A stretch of 64,000 bases of DNA from Volvox africanus. Taxonomy: Eukaryota > Chlorophyta > Chlorophyceae > Chlamydomonadales > Volvocaceae. Below the pieces are notes generated by a model. The model was not told the DNA's origin and made no database searches. It saw only the letters and a program-made list of their open reading frames with translations. Made by a program: the position numbers and the translations under genes. Where the stretch lies: positions 1,650,001 through 1,714,000 of the forward strand of contig BSDZ01000010.1 in the NCBI GenBank assembly GCA_030268105.1. Reading direction: 5' to 3'. This document shows positions 20,621-31,513 of the stretch, one piece after another (position 1 is the stretch's first letter; every line of letters starts with the position of its first letter).

Positions 20621-22183
20621 AAAAGTGAGAGGCATGGTACAGTTGATTTTGTGATCAATCAAGCCTCATGAACAGTGTATGGGGAACCAATTAGTTAGCA
20701 TGGTAGGGTGCGGACTTGCTTTCTATTATTCCTTAAGCCCCAGGAAGAAGGGGCGGGGTTTACACAAGTGTACAGTTGCATGTTGTTTACCTTGGAAGGC
20801 TTAACTCCAGGGGATTGTGACTATATTGTCATTAGCTTCATTTGGTGGTTGATGGAAAAGGGTATACATCATGTGTATGGCAGATCTTGCGCCATGTTAC
20901 CCGCGCCTTGGTGATGTTTTCTTGTTCTATCTGACTGCAGACCCTTTACTTTCCCGCATTTTTGCTGGGGTTTCCTTGCATGCATACGTATTCATATGTG
21001 GCGTTCAAGGTTAAGATCATGCAGACACATGCCGCTGGAGTGTGCTAGGAATAGGGAGTACCAGTACATGTATGTGCTTCCCTGTCTGCTGCTAAATAAT
21101 GAATGTGTGGATTGATGTAATTGATTTGGGGACAGGATTCATTATGTTTGGTTGCTGCCCTTCGTTCAAAATCATAATGCATATGCTGCTAGGAAGTATC
21201 AAAGATATGTGCACGCTTTTGTGGTAAGAAACAATTATGCTGGCTTCCAAAAGTCAATAGTTCCCTGGCATTTATCTGCTGTATTTACTTGCATGCATGC
21301 AGCTTCATTCAGTGCATGCTATACGGGATGACAGAGTTGACACAATGTTTATTTATTGCTTTGAATGACACACAAACAGATGGACGACCATTCAAATAAA
21401 GGAAGTAAGTTAGAGTAGTCTAATAGCCTTCTTCTTTACGAACTGCAAATCGTTTGAATCTATAGGAGTACCAAGGTGGTCAAGTTACGACTTCCGTACT
21501 GAAATCAGAACCTTAAGGGCTAAGCCTGGCCCAACAGCTGGACTTCTTCATATCATGAGTGAAATCACGATTTTGGCAGTTGGCATGGACTATTGGCGAA
21601 TGACATAAACATTTTAAACAAGGTGTATAGGGCATACACATATCTTACACTTTCCTTTCATGCATATGCACAAATATGCATGCTCACGGGGTGTACTTCT
21701 TTGGTCGACGTTGTACACAGTCGTCAGGTCGTCCATGTCATACGGTAGCAGTTCTGTTGGACAGGCAGCATACGTACAATTTCTGCAGCATCAACAGCTA
21801 ATAATATATTTATAAAGGAATATTAATTGCTTCAGTAACGAATGGAGCCGCCTTCTGCTTATGATGGAATGACATGAAACTCTTTGCATCCCAGAAACAC
21901 TATTTCCTGAAAGTCAGGAACATTTTCAGTGTGTCATGCCTTGAACGGAGCCACTGGAAGGCAACATCGTGTTGGAGCTGCTAGATGGCATCGATGAAGG
22001 CAGCGGCAGCTTGGCTCAAAGCTTGGCTCTTCCTTGTTTAAGTAGCGATGAGAAGTGACTTCATTGTGACGTGGATGTTTAGAATTACCATTGCAAAGTT
22101 TGTACTTGTGATGCCCTGTCTATGTGCATTTTATGCTGTGATATGTTTTGGTAGCCAACGCCGCCTGTACGCCTTGCTTGTAG
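20621..22183. other. CACTA interior without a supported gene
   Basis: I see no coding exon with convincing splice sites between the transposase 3' end and the coiled-coil segment. Many TGCATGCA-like words occur, as elsewhere in the element. Earlier exons of the coiled-coil gene may be hidden here. Confidence 0.4.
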
Positions 22184-22480
22184 GTGTGAGCTGCAGGATC
22201 TAAGGAAGAAAGTGCAGCTGCAGGAGAAAAGCCTGCATGTGGAGCAGGAACACTCGTTTTCTCTGCAAAGCGAGCTTGACACGGAGCGGCTTAAGCTCCA
22301 AAGCCAGGAAACGGATGTCAAATTGGAGTGGAGCGATCAGCAAGCTTGCAAAAGGAGCTCTTGGAAGTCAAGGAGAACTATAGGCTCTTGCACGAGGAAA
22401 TGCGTGGCCGCCTTCGGAAAAGTGCCGAACTGGTTGACGAAGTAGCGAAACAGGTTCACAATGCTAGGAGGGTTGTCTGA
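22184..22480 (+). pseudogene. coiled-coil protein exon, apparently frameshifted
   Basis: After an acceptor at 22183 the sequence reads CELQDLRKKVQLQEKSLHVE and continues as a heptad-rich coiled coil to about 22320. From about 22335 a different frame carries the coil on: SLQKELLEVKENYRLLHEEM, then RKSAELVDEVAKQVHNARRV and a TGA at 22478-22480. The frame change means a single-base indel or an overlooked intron. It lies inside the CACTA element, so it may be a third transposon gene now damaged. I do not recognise the family. Confidence 0.5.
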
Positions 22481-23429
22481 CCTCAACACGCATACAGGCA
22501 CAATAGGAGTACTCGCAAGCTTCTGAAGTTCATGATGGACATGGATAGCACATCAGAGAGTTAGGATGGTTTCGTTGCACCAGTACCTGAGAGCGAGGGC
22601 CAGCGGGATGGGATGGAAGGCCAGGGTTCTGGGCAGCCCTCAGTACAGCACCGTCTAGAGGAATCATTGGGTTAGGAACGTGCTTGGAGTTTCTGGAGCC
22701 ATGAAACAATTTTGGTTAGGAATGTGCATGACGTTTTTTATGCAATGATAAAATAATAACCGTGCTGAAAATTGTGGCGTGAATCCGTTGAACTATTCAG
22801 TCCCGTGCAGCGATTGAACTATTCTGCCTTGCCTTATGTCTGGATTTGGGAAGCATTGGGGTCATAGATTACGTCTCACACATGGTCATTTTCATGGTCA
22901 ATTTTCGCACCTACGCAAAGCTGCTATGGTGCTTGCCGGACAAGGCTATATAATTTTGGGGGCCTGCTCGATGTGTAACTGTGGCTCTTGGTGACTTTGT
23001 TTGGGTCTCCATCTGGCAACATTGTTGCCTGGCTACTGTGTAAGGTTTGCTGTTGCCAACTTTCCGCGATCCTTACCCACGCTTGCTAACTCCGGCAGCT
23101 TGCTGCTTAATAATTAGAAACCCTTCCATCATTAGAAAGGTAGCCATGAACAGCCATGTGTGGCACTTCAGAGTTTTATGTTAAAAAGTAAGCCACATGT
23201 ACAGGTTCTAAATCCATATAATGGTAGCGATTTAGCGATGTTAACAAGCGTTCACCAGAGCAATCTCTTGTACAACGACTAGTATTCATAGCGCTATCCT
23301 AAATTGAAATTAACTTTGAAGATATTTTATGCACAAAGTCTCCAATGCTACTGCACAATAAGAGCAAGTAAGCAAACTAAATAAATCCGGCGAACCCGTG
23401 CTCCGAACTTTATTATGCGCTATCTACAT
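22481..23429. other. CACTA interior, non-coding
   Basis: I find no supported gene here. AT content rises toward the right subterminal array. Confidence 0.4.
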
Positions 23430-23831
23430 AAACTTTGCGTAAACTGCGTTACAGTGCGTTACGTGCGTATGGTAACGCAATGTACGCAAGATATACGCAA
23501 GCTGTTTGCGTACAGTTAACGCGTGCGTTAGGTTTGCGATCGCGTGCGTTAGGTTTGCGTTAGGCTCGCGTTAGAACATACGCAAGCCCCCGATTTTCGA
23601 GCACCACGAAACGTAATAAAAATTACAGGGAACTTTTATAATCATTATAAATATTGTTTTCATTTAAACGAACTTGAAAACGACGCACTATAACAGACGT
23701 TCTGTCCAGTTTTCTATTTCTTTGCGTTAGGCTCGCGTTAGGCTAACGCAACCGCTAACGCACAAAACGCACACATACGCGCCCTAACGCAGCCTAACGC
23801 GAGCCTAACGCACGAATCTGTTGTTATAGTG
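23430..23831. repeat. right subterminal and terminal repeats of the CACTA element
   Basis: GCGTTAG/CTAACGC copies occur in two blocks (about 23440-23580 and 23720-23815) around an AT-rich gap. The terminal repeat ends at 23831. A second CACTATAACA lies inside at 23686, between the blocks. The motif and spacing match the left end, so both ends are probably bound by the same protein. Confidence 0.9.
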
Positions 23832-23999
23832 GAAGCCACCGCCTTACCATACATATGTACGTCAACTGTCCCTAGCGGCTGCTCTTACAGTAAGTATTTT
23901 AGCATTCAGGGTTTAGAATTTCTCTGCAAGCTAATTAAAGACGCACTGTATGTACCGGTATGTATCAACGGACTTGACTAAATAGCCAAAGGCATGGAC

Positions 24000-24726
24000 T
24001 TATATGATATGATTTGCTTGCTCACCCGTATGACTATGCTTTGGACAGCGGCCGCAATGATTGTCTGGGGTGGGGATGGCCTTAATGGTGGGGAACGGGT
24101 CGGCGGTGATGCTCGTGGTCGTGCTAACGGTGTTGCCGCCAAAGCACCTGCACACGGGGGAGTGAAAACATGTGTGTGTCGTTGCACGCACATCTTCCAT
24201 TCTGGGGAGTTGATGATACTGATCCATACACATGCATAGGTATTTATGGTCGTAGCGTGTCATCTCAGAGCGCATGTTATTGGCTGGTATTACCGTGAAG
24301 CACACGCCGTCGATAAAATGTAAGTTTCCGCTAGCTAGGGGGCCTGATGGGTCCTTCGGCACCCGTGTCATCACCGCCGTCGACGTCCGTTTGCCGGGAG
24401 CATTTACAGTGTGCTTTTGTGTGTTGACTGAGTATATTCCGTAGGCAGGGTTCATTACGGCACCTTGTAAAAAGTATATATCTGACAAGCATACCTAAAT
24501 CAACCTTGTCGGGGCAGATAACTAATTGCAAGCCGTACATGTTCATGAAATATGACGGAACGGTGCAAGCCTGCAGTAACCCACCGTCCAGTGCCAGCAG
24601 CAACGAGGCCAGCAAAAGAGACAAGCTACGCCCTGACACACAGAACGGCCGCTGCAACGGGTTTTGAAGGAGCCCAAATGTCCATCGTAGATAGCAGTTT
24701 GCCGGAGCCATGACTGCCGAAATCAA
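24000..24726 (-). pseudogene. possible secreted protein, two or three exons
   Basis: A minus-strand frame from about 24711 carries a signal-like stretch (SLSLLLASLLLALDGGLLQA). Splicing GATTTAG|GTATGC to ACAAG|GTGCC near 24475 continues in phase into VMNPAYGIYSVNTQKHTVN and later GVCFTVIPANN. Another acceptor at CGTGTGCAG near 24145 could lead to CFGGNTVSTTTS. No domain is recognised. It could be a degraded extracellular-matrix-type gene. Confidence 0.22.
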
Positions 24727-26046
24727 GGCGTACGTGCTCTATCTGAGACTAGCTTGAAGTCTGCAGCAGACAGGATGAGGATTAAGGTACGCAACGGGAA
24801 CCTGGGGTAGATGTCTACCGATACCGTATTTGTAAATATAGGGGTGTTGCGCGTATACTTATGTATTGAGGATTACGGCTTGCTGCCGTCAAGACCAGCC
24901 ATCTTCTTCGCTCATCGACGGCAGGTAATATAACAAAACCCATTGCTGGACATCGACTAAGCACCAAAACCGAAAGCGCATTATTACCATTACGGTCATC
25001 TAGTAAGAACACGTCCATGCGAACATCACGCACATAGAGGCATTAGTTATGGAGGCCCGCCAACTACATTAAAGTTAAACATCCAATGTAAAACTAGGAT
25101 TTCGTGATAACGTACATGCATACATATCTCAGAAACCGTTCATTCATGTTCACTTCAAGGTTGCAAATCCTAAATCCATTACTGATGGCCCGTTAGTTTT
25201 GTCTCTTGCTTACTTTATAATATCGCTCGCGCGGGCGACTTGGATAGGTCGACAAATGCTTGTCTTTACGCGACAAGTCCTTAAATCTCTAGCTTAAATC
25301 CCCATGGCCAAAGAGAGATTTCCACAAAAGCACTGCTCTCCAAAAGCAAGCAAACAATAACAATATGTGCAAGGTAGAAAGATACGACATAGGGTATTAA
25401 CACGTTTAACTCGCCCGCCTTCCTTTGGCTTTCAGCAGCCAAGGTCGTACATCTGCGTTGTTATACCGAATGCCCTTAATGCGACTCAATCTTTAAAGCT
25501 CTGAAATTTAGGGGAGAATGCTGAGCTGGAAGGGAGTAACTTGTGTGTTATTGTTACAAGGTTCATGAGGTCATGTAATATTTTGAATCACCCTTTACAA
25601 GCCTGTCGCATGTAACTTGACTAAGGCCGCGTACTAGATTCCAGTACAGCCTATTTATATGTCCATAATCCAGCTTAGGGCTCACTCCACAGTCACAATT
25701 TATATTTAAAAAAGAATATGAATAAATAATCTAAAATGATTTGTCCTATGAGATAACTTGATGCTGAATGGTAGAGCAAAGGCGGGATCATGGCCCCCTA
25801 CCTGCTGTCGGGCTGCCATAGGAAGGCATTAACATAGATCAACGTCGTAAATAATACATATTATCTACAATATCCTATAACAGCAACTTGCACCAAATTC
25901 GCTTCCCAACTCAATAGAAAAGGGACAGTCGTGTACCAGTCGATGCAGACATCCTCGATCGAATGCTGTAGCTGCAAGACGGACAAGCTGCATTGGTTCT
26001 AGTTTGTTGAAATGAATCGTCTGATGCTCACAGTGTGCTGAATCCG
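24727..26046. other. intergenic sequence left of the copia element
   Basis: I find no supported gene, RNA gene or repeat boundary in this stretch. Confidence 0.4.
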
Positions 26047-26051
26047 TAAAT

Positions 26052-26260
26052 TGAGCTGTGTGACCTATCGTGCATATCGCTCTTGAGGCGTTCCTCGAGC
26101 CTTACTAGCACATACTGTTACACATCAGCCAAAGATAGGTGTCTCTGTCGGACACAAATATGGTAGTCTTGCAGTACAGATTGTACCACAAAGATACCGA
26201 AGCTCAGCATAGCATAGAGGTCTGACCGAAAAGGTTTGTTCTAACACGCTAATTACAACA
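26052..26260 (-). repeat. copia 3' LTR
   Basis: The 209-bp repeat starts TGAGCTGTGTGACC and ends ATTACAACA (plus-strand view). GTGGGAG on the minus strand just before it could be the polypurine tract. It differs from the other LTR by G/A near its right end. Confidence 0.95.
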
Positions 26261-26348
26261 CTCCCACGCGGTCTGACCTCAGTCGCTCCAGAACTAAACT
26301 GGAACCAAAACGCCAAATCAAACAATCCAGGGTCGTCGCTGTATCGAA

Positions 26349-27500
26349 TCAGCAGACACCCATTGCGCGCACGAACTTTGAGAAATCCGGGAAAGGTAGC
26401 GGCTTAGTGAGAACATCCGCCACCATGTCCTGCGATTTGCAGTACAGAAACTTGATCTCTCCACGTGCCGCATGCTCACGAATAAACTGGTAAAGCACAT
26501 CAATGTGCTTCGACCTAGGAGTAGTTATCAAATTACTACTCATCTTAAGTGCCGCCTGGTTGTCACACTGGATCGGCACACATGGAACGCGCAGCTTCAA
26601 ATCTCGCGCTAGGTGGCGAAACCAAAGCGCCTCCTTAGTCGCCGCTCCACTTGCCATGTATTCAGCCTCAGCGGTAGATGTGGCGACCGTAGCCTGTAAG
26701 CGGCTTGCCCAGCTTACTGCTCCACCCGTTAATAGAAACACGTATCCCGTCGTAGATCGCCTGGTGTCTACACAACCAGCGTAGTCAGAGTCGCAGTAGC
26801 CATGCAGTGTTCCAACGCTCGATTTTGCTGAGTAGGATATGCCTACGTTCTTGGTACCAATCAGATACCTCGAAACACCTTTAGCCGCCTGCCAATGCTC
26901 AACAGTAGGCTTCGACATATAGCGGGACAGTGCTCCCACGGAGTATGAAATATCTGGCCTAGTGCCCACGGACAGATATAATAGACTACCAACCAATTCA
27001 CCATACGGAAACTGCTGTATATCTAGCCGCTCTCCATCCGAACGGAGTGCCTTCGATAACGGCACTTTGCGGGGATTTGCCTCCTTCAGTCCGTACTTCG
27101 CAACTAACTCCGTTATGAAACGCTTCTGCGAGAGCTTTAGGGTGCACTCCTTAGGGTTCCGCTCAATTTCGTAACCAAGAAACACACGTGCCTCCCCTAG
27201 GTCCCTAATATCAAAGGCAGACATCAGCCTATTCTTTACTGCGCTTACTGTGGTCATTGATTTAGCCGTGACCAGAAGATCATCAACATAAACCAGCACG
27301 TAGACGCGCTCCCCTTGTACATCCTTAAAAGACAGGCCCGGATCAGCCTGCGAAACCTGGAAGCCCATTTGCTCCAGTTCTTCACGAAGTCGTGCATACC
27401 AAGCACGAGGGGCCTGTTTCAGCCCATATAACGACTTCTGCAACCGACAGACCTTCTGTTGATTTCCTTCACCATATCCCGGGGGCTGAAGTACATACAC
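26349..27500 (-). pseudogene. pol: copia Pol: reverse transcriptase core and RNase H
   Basis: The frame holds RT and RNase H. LQKSLYGLKQAPRAWYARL is followed by the catalytic YVDDLLVTAK (YVDD at 27289-27300), then GYCDSDYAGCVDTRRSTTGY of copia RNase H and STAEAEYMA. It ends LTKPLPFPDFSKFVRAMGVC with a stop at 26349. The upstream RT part lies in another frame and is separated by a one-base loss near 27520, where KTAFLNG is expected but TTCCTAACGGA is read. Confidence 0.9.
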
Positions 27501-28771
27501 CTCCTCCTCCAGGATTCCGTTAGGAACGCGGTCTTCACATCCATTTGATGCAATTCCAAATCCGCCGCCGCTACCAATGCCATCAGTACACGCAGGGTGG
27601 TGTGCTTGCTCACCGGCGCAAACACTTCGTCAAAATCTCGACCCTCTACTTGTGCAAACCCTTTTGCTACCAACCGGGCCTTATACCTGACTATCTCGCC
27701 ATTAACGTCACGCTTAATAGTGAACACCCACTTCACCGGCAAAGCGCGTACACCTTTTGGCAGTTCTTCCAGGGTCCACACCTGGTTTGCCCTCAGAGAC
27801 GCAATCTCTTCGTCCATTGCCTGTTTCCACATCTGGGATGCAGATGATGCCATGGCTTCGTCATATGTCCGAGGTACATCTGGTTGCCTGGCCACTACCG
27901 CCAGATTCAAACGTTCCCTCGGTATGCCCCGGTTCACTCGAGCTGCCCTTGCCAATTCGGGAGATGCCTCCGGGGAATCCCCTGCCGTACCAGAATTTGA
28001 GCCGGAGCCAATGTTGGGGTCTTCAGACAGAGACCCATCTCCATCTCCCCCTGGCGAGGCTCCCACGATTTCCTCATTCTCATTAGCATTGTCCTCAAAC
28101 TCCAGGTCACTCTCATCGTCACCACTGTCCTCCTCGTTGTCGGAATCACTAGCATCGACCAGCGGGGGTTCTTCCTCTTCGTCACAGTCCTCCATGAGGA
28201 CATATTGCTTAGTTGGACGCGGTACACCCTCCCAGCCGAACTTAGACTCATCAAAAACAACATCACGTGCGACCTTAACACGACCATCTGGCAGCATGAC
28301 ATGATATGCCTTCGTACCCTCGTACCCTACAAACACGCCTTTTGCTGACATGGGATCTAGTTTTGTGCGCTCGCTATCTGGAACGCGAATGTACGCACTG
28401 CACCCAAATACACGCAGGTTGGACACATCAGGAACTTTGCCGTAAAACCGCTCAAACGGAGTGCCCTCCATGCCCCTCACTGGCGACCTGTTCCGTAGAT
28501 GATTTGCAGTACTCACTGCGAAAGACCACATACTCGTTGGTAACTTCGATTCCTGAAGCATGGCTCGCGCCCTTTGTAGCAGGGTCTTGTTCAGGCGCTC
28601 TGCACGACCATTCTGCTGCGGAGTGTAGGGTGCAGACATTTGATGCACTATCCCTTTGTTCGCGTAATATCCACTCAGCTCCAGGTTTAGGTACTCACGA
28701 CCCCGATCCGTACGAACCTCCTTTACCTTCCGGCCTGATTGGTTCTCCAACAAATTCAGGGTCTGCTGCAC
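27419..28771 (-). pseudogene. pol: copia Pol: integrase core, linker and RT N-terminus
   Basis: The first part is the integrase catalytic end: VRTDRGREYLNLEL, then YTPQQNGRAERLNKTLLQRA and KLPTSMW. A long acidic linker (EEEEPPLVDASDSDNEED) follows. The RT start PVKWVFTIKRDVNGEIVRYK and HQMDVKTAFL come next, before the frame is lost near 27520. A TAG at 28799-28801 (VVF*KSKKDA) separates this frame from the earlier integrase part. Confidence 0.9.
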
Positions 28772-28799
28772 GGCCCCAATCGCATCTTTCTTACTCTTC

Positions 28800-30081
28800 T
28801 AAAACACCACAGCTGATAGTCCTGAGTAATCGTCCAGGAAAGTGGCAACGTATAGATTTCCCGCCTGGGACTCCACAGACATCGGACCACACAGGTCCAT
28901 ATGCACCAGTTCTAGACATCTCTCTGCCCGGGAGTCAGATTCATGAAATGGTTTGCGTGGGTGATTTGCCATCACACACTCCGCACAAAGCGACGTACCC
29001 TAAAACGGTCAGAAATAACATCAATGCCCGTGACCATCTTTTCTTCAACTAACCTTGCCACATTGAAGTAGCTTAGGTGACCGTACCTTGAATGCCACAG
29101 CTTAGCACGATCACGCACAGGAAGCACAGCAGCAACGGGCTTACCGTGCCTAGCACTTGTCATTTCCTGCACACGGACCGCATACACCGACAACTTGCAG
29201 CTCGCTTCAAAATACCAGTCCTCATGTTGGTGAAACACGCTCATTGACGAACCGTAACCTGAATATTCCGCTCCTGGGGCCGTTAGCTGCTTTAGGGAGA
29301 TAAGCCGGAAGTGAAACTCCGGCACATGAAATACCCCCTTTACTGTGATTAAGACCGGCTCCCCTGTCCGATCCTGTCGAAACGCATGCAATGACCTTGA
29401 CGAGTCAATGCGCAACACAACATCGCCATAACCGATCGCATATAACGGCTTTCCCGTTACTGGTGTAAGCGCAATTGGTTCTTCCAGTACGCGGTAATTT
29501 TGGAGGCTATCTTTATCGGGCGTCACGTGATAAAATGAGCCCGAATCAACGAACCACAGCCGCTTGCAATTCAACCCCGAGGCTGACTTATCACATAGCA
29601 GCGTTTCGCCCTTTGACTGTGGTACCACCATAGCTGCAGGAGTGGTCGCCCCCATACCCCACTCCTTCTCCAGCCAATCCACATAGTCAATCATCATCTG
29701 ACTAATGGCACCCATGGGCAACACGACCTCCGACGATGAGGTCACCTTGTGGTCGTCTAAGAACGGCACCTCAGGATCCATACTAGGCTCCTCCATCAGC
29801 TCCGCCAGCCTCTCCATTATATACTTTTCCAACCGCTTTCTCATCGACGCCTTTAACTCCTCCAGCAGCTCTTCTGGTGACTCAATTTCCGCCGCCACTG
29901 ACTGCTCCAGCGGCTCCATCATTGGCAACTCAATTGCTGCCGCCGCTGACTGCTCCAGCGGCTCCATCATTGGCAACTCAACTGCTGCCGCCGCTGACTG
30001 CTCCAGCGGCTCCACCATTGACGGCTCAATTGCCGCCACCACGGTCACTTCCCGCGGCACCACGACACGCATTTCGAGCAT
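28800..30081 (-). pseudogene. pol: copia Pol: protease and integrase N-terminus
   Basis: The protease motif is LWFVDSGSFYHVT (DSG at 29539-29547). A pre-integrase zinc-binding region follows: LWHSRYGHLSYFNV. The frame breaks near 29000. In the next frame integrase continues as CAECVMANHPRKPFHE, VHMDLCGPMSVES and ATFLDDYSGLSAVVF, up to the TAG at 28799. An N-terminal segment (29890-30050) has three 48-bp repeats encoding an EPLEQSAAAA-type unit. Confidence 0.88.
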
Positions 30082-30126
30082 GTCGAGTATATCATGCTAA
30101 TATGATTGTATCATGCTTCATAATGC

Positions 30127-31290
30127 TCAAATGGATTGCGGTCTACTTCGGTGTAAACGGTGATCGAACCTGCGTACAACAACTATCCCCCCTCCCGTAT
30201 GCAGCGTCCTCACTGCATCGAACAGCATCGAGCATTTCGAGCATGTCGTGACACTAATCTTGTCACCGCACGGCAGTTCTCCTGACGCTTCCCACGACCA
30301 AATCGCGGCCTCCACCTGCGATTCTAAGTCATAGTCCTCCGTCTTCGCGACCATCACCTGCGGGTCCACCGGGCTCTCAGCCAGCTCCGTCGGCAGGAAC
30401 ATGAAGATGGCTCCATCCTTTGGAAAGTCTTCATCTTCGTCCCGTTCCACCTTCTTCTCTTCGCGCTTCCTTGGTGCGCTCCAGCACTGGGCCAGTGTGT
30501 GGCCTGTCTTCTTGCAGTGTGTACAGAAGGGCTTGTCCTCTTTCGGCTTCTTACAGTCAGCCGAACGGTGCCCACGCTGTCCACAATTATAACATCGCCC
30601 TCTGAAGCCGCTGTCGTTGTTGTTGCTGTTGCCACCATCGTCACGCTTACCCTTGTTGTTGCGGTTGTTGAATCGCTCTTGTCCAGCATATAGTGACACG
30701 GTTGTCGCCTCCGTCGCCTCAGACTCCACCTGCTGTTCCACTAGCAAGAGCTTCCCCTCCAATTCTTCTAGATCTTTAGGCATTGCAATTGCAAAGAAGG
30801 AGTTGGTAAATTGTTTATACGATGACGTGAGGCCGGTTAACGCGTGCGTAATTGCGTTTGAGTCTGATACCGTATCACCGCACTCCTTAAGCTCTGCGAC
30901 GAGATCCTTGATCCTTTTCATATAGCTCCTGAGGCTCTCTCCAGGCTTCATCTTTACACTGCTCAGTTGCTTCCAGAGGACCGGCTTTCGCGCGATCATC
31001 ATGTCCTTGTATCGCTTCTCCAGAGCCTTGTAGAGCTCGTTGATGTCGTCATGTTTCTCCCAGAGGTCTAGATCTCCGTCTTCGAGGAGGTTGACGATTA
31101 CTGATTTTGCGGATTCATGCTTGTCCGCGTTGGTATCGTCTCGGGGCTTCGACAACGCCCCACCGGCCTTGGCTGCAGTGATCGCTGCCTTTGACCTCAG
31201 AATCCATACTGAACGATTCTTGAGTGAAAGCTTCTCATTATACACTGAGCGAACCGGTGTCTCCATTTCGCCGCCTTTGGCGGGGCTCAT
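30127..31290 (-). CDS. gag: copia Gag with two zinc knuckles
   Basis: The 387-codon frame would encode the particle protein. It has the UBN2/copia-gag helical region (KLSLKNRSVWILRSKAAI, then KPGESLRSYMKRIKDLVAEL and LTGLTSSYKQF). A basic Asn/Gly-rich stretch follows, then two CCHC knuckles, CYNCGQRGHRSADC and CTHCKKTGHTLAQC. The C-terminal ~50 residues come partly from a ~148-bp segment bounded by 15-bp direct repeats and are probably not original. The ATG at 31290 lies within the proposed primer site. A second ATG eight codons on is an alternative start. Confidence 0.85.
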   Translation of the reverse strand: MSPAKGGEMETPVRSVYNEKLSLKNRSVWILRSKAAITAAKAGGALSKPRDDTNADKHESAKSVIVNLLEDGDLDLWEKHDDINELYKALEKRYKDMMIARKPVLWKQLSSVKMKPGESLRSYMKRIKDLVAELKECGDTVSDSNAITHALTGLTSSYKQFTNSFFAIAMPKDLEELEGKLLLVEQQVESEATEATTVSLYAGQERFNNRNNKGKRDDGGNSNNNDSGFRGRCYNCGQRGHRSADCKKPKEDKPFCTHCKKTGHTLAQCWSAPRKREEKKVERDEDEDFPKDGAIFMFLPTELAESPVDPQVMVAKTEDYDLESQVEAAIWSWEASGELPCGDKISVTTCSKCSMLFDAVRTLHTGGGIVVVRRFDHRLHRSRPQSI

Positions 31291-31294
31291 AACC
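31283..31294 (-). other. copia primer-binding site (half-tRNA type)
   Basis: On the minus strand, ten bases inside the 5' LTR, GGTTATGAGCCC is complementary to GGGCUCAUAACC, the anticodon arm of initiator-Met tRNA as in yeast. Copia elements are known to prime from a cleaved initiator tRNA. The ATG inside this site is the gag start codon. Confidence 0.65.
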
Positions 31295-31304
31295 TCACGT
31301 AAAT

Positions 31305-31513
31305 TGAGCTGTGTGACCTATCGTGCATATCGCTCTTGAGGCGTTCCTCGAGCCTTACTAGCACATACTGTTACACATCAGCCAAAGATAGGTGTCTCTG
31401 TCGGACACAAATATGGTAGTCTTGCAGTACAGATTGTACCACAAAGATACCGAAGCTCAGCATAGCATAGAGGTCTGACCGAAAAGGTTTGTTCTAACAC
31501 ACTAATTACAACA
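31305..31513 (-). repeat. copia 5' LTR
   Basis: This 209-bp copy is identical to the left LTR except A for G at about 31501. The sequence just outside (CTCCG) resembles the internal bases next to the left LTR (CTCCC). Confidence 0.95.

Larger units (their letters stand above)
10397..23831. mobile_element. complete CACTA (EnSpm/Plavaka-type) DNA transposon, 13.4 kb
   Basis: The left end is CACTATAACAAGGAATTCG at 10397. The right end, read inward on the minus strand, is CACTATAACAACAGATTCG from 23831. The ends share CACTATAACAA and ATTCGTGCGTTAG. The flanks are GAA on both sides (10394-10396 and 23832-23834), the 3-bp target duplication expected of CACTA elements. Arrays of a GCGTTAG motif lie just inside both ends. 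The element encodes a Plavaka/EnSpm transposase (plus) and an accessory protein (minus), divergently transcribed, plus a broken coiled-coil gene. It appears intact at its ends. Confidence 0.95.
26052..31513 (-). mobile_element. Ty1/copia retrotransposon (Osser-like), 5462 bp
   Basis: Two 209-bp LTRs (26052-26260 and 31305-31513) differ at one base. Between them, on the minus strand, lie gag with two zinc knuckles, protease, integrase, reverse transcriptase and RNase H. Integrase before reverse transcriptase defines copia. Gag and pol are broken into several frames. No perfect target duplication is found; ATCCG on the left and CTCCG on the right agree at four of five bases if the ends are shifted by five. 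Osser is the known copia element of Volvox; identity to it was not tested. Confidence 0.93.

Noticed and set aside
24000..24726. Naming the 24-kb frames a pherophorin
   Set aside because: A signal-like stretch and cysteines are seen, but the conserved pherophorin motifs are not; kept only as a low-confidence fragment.
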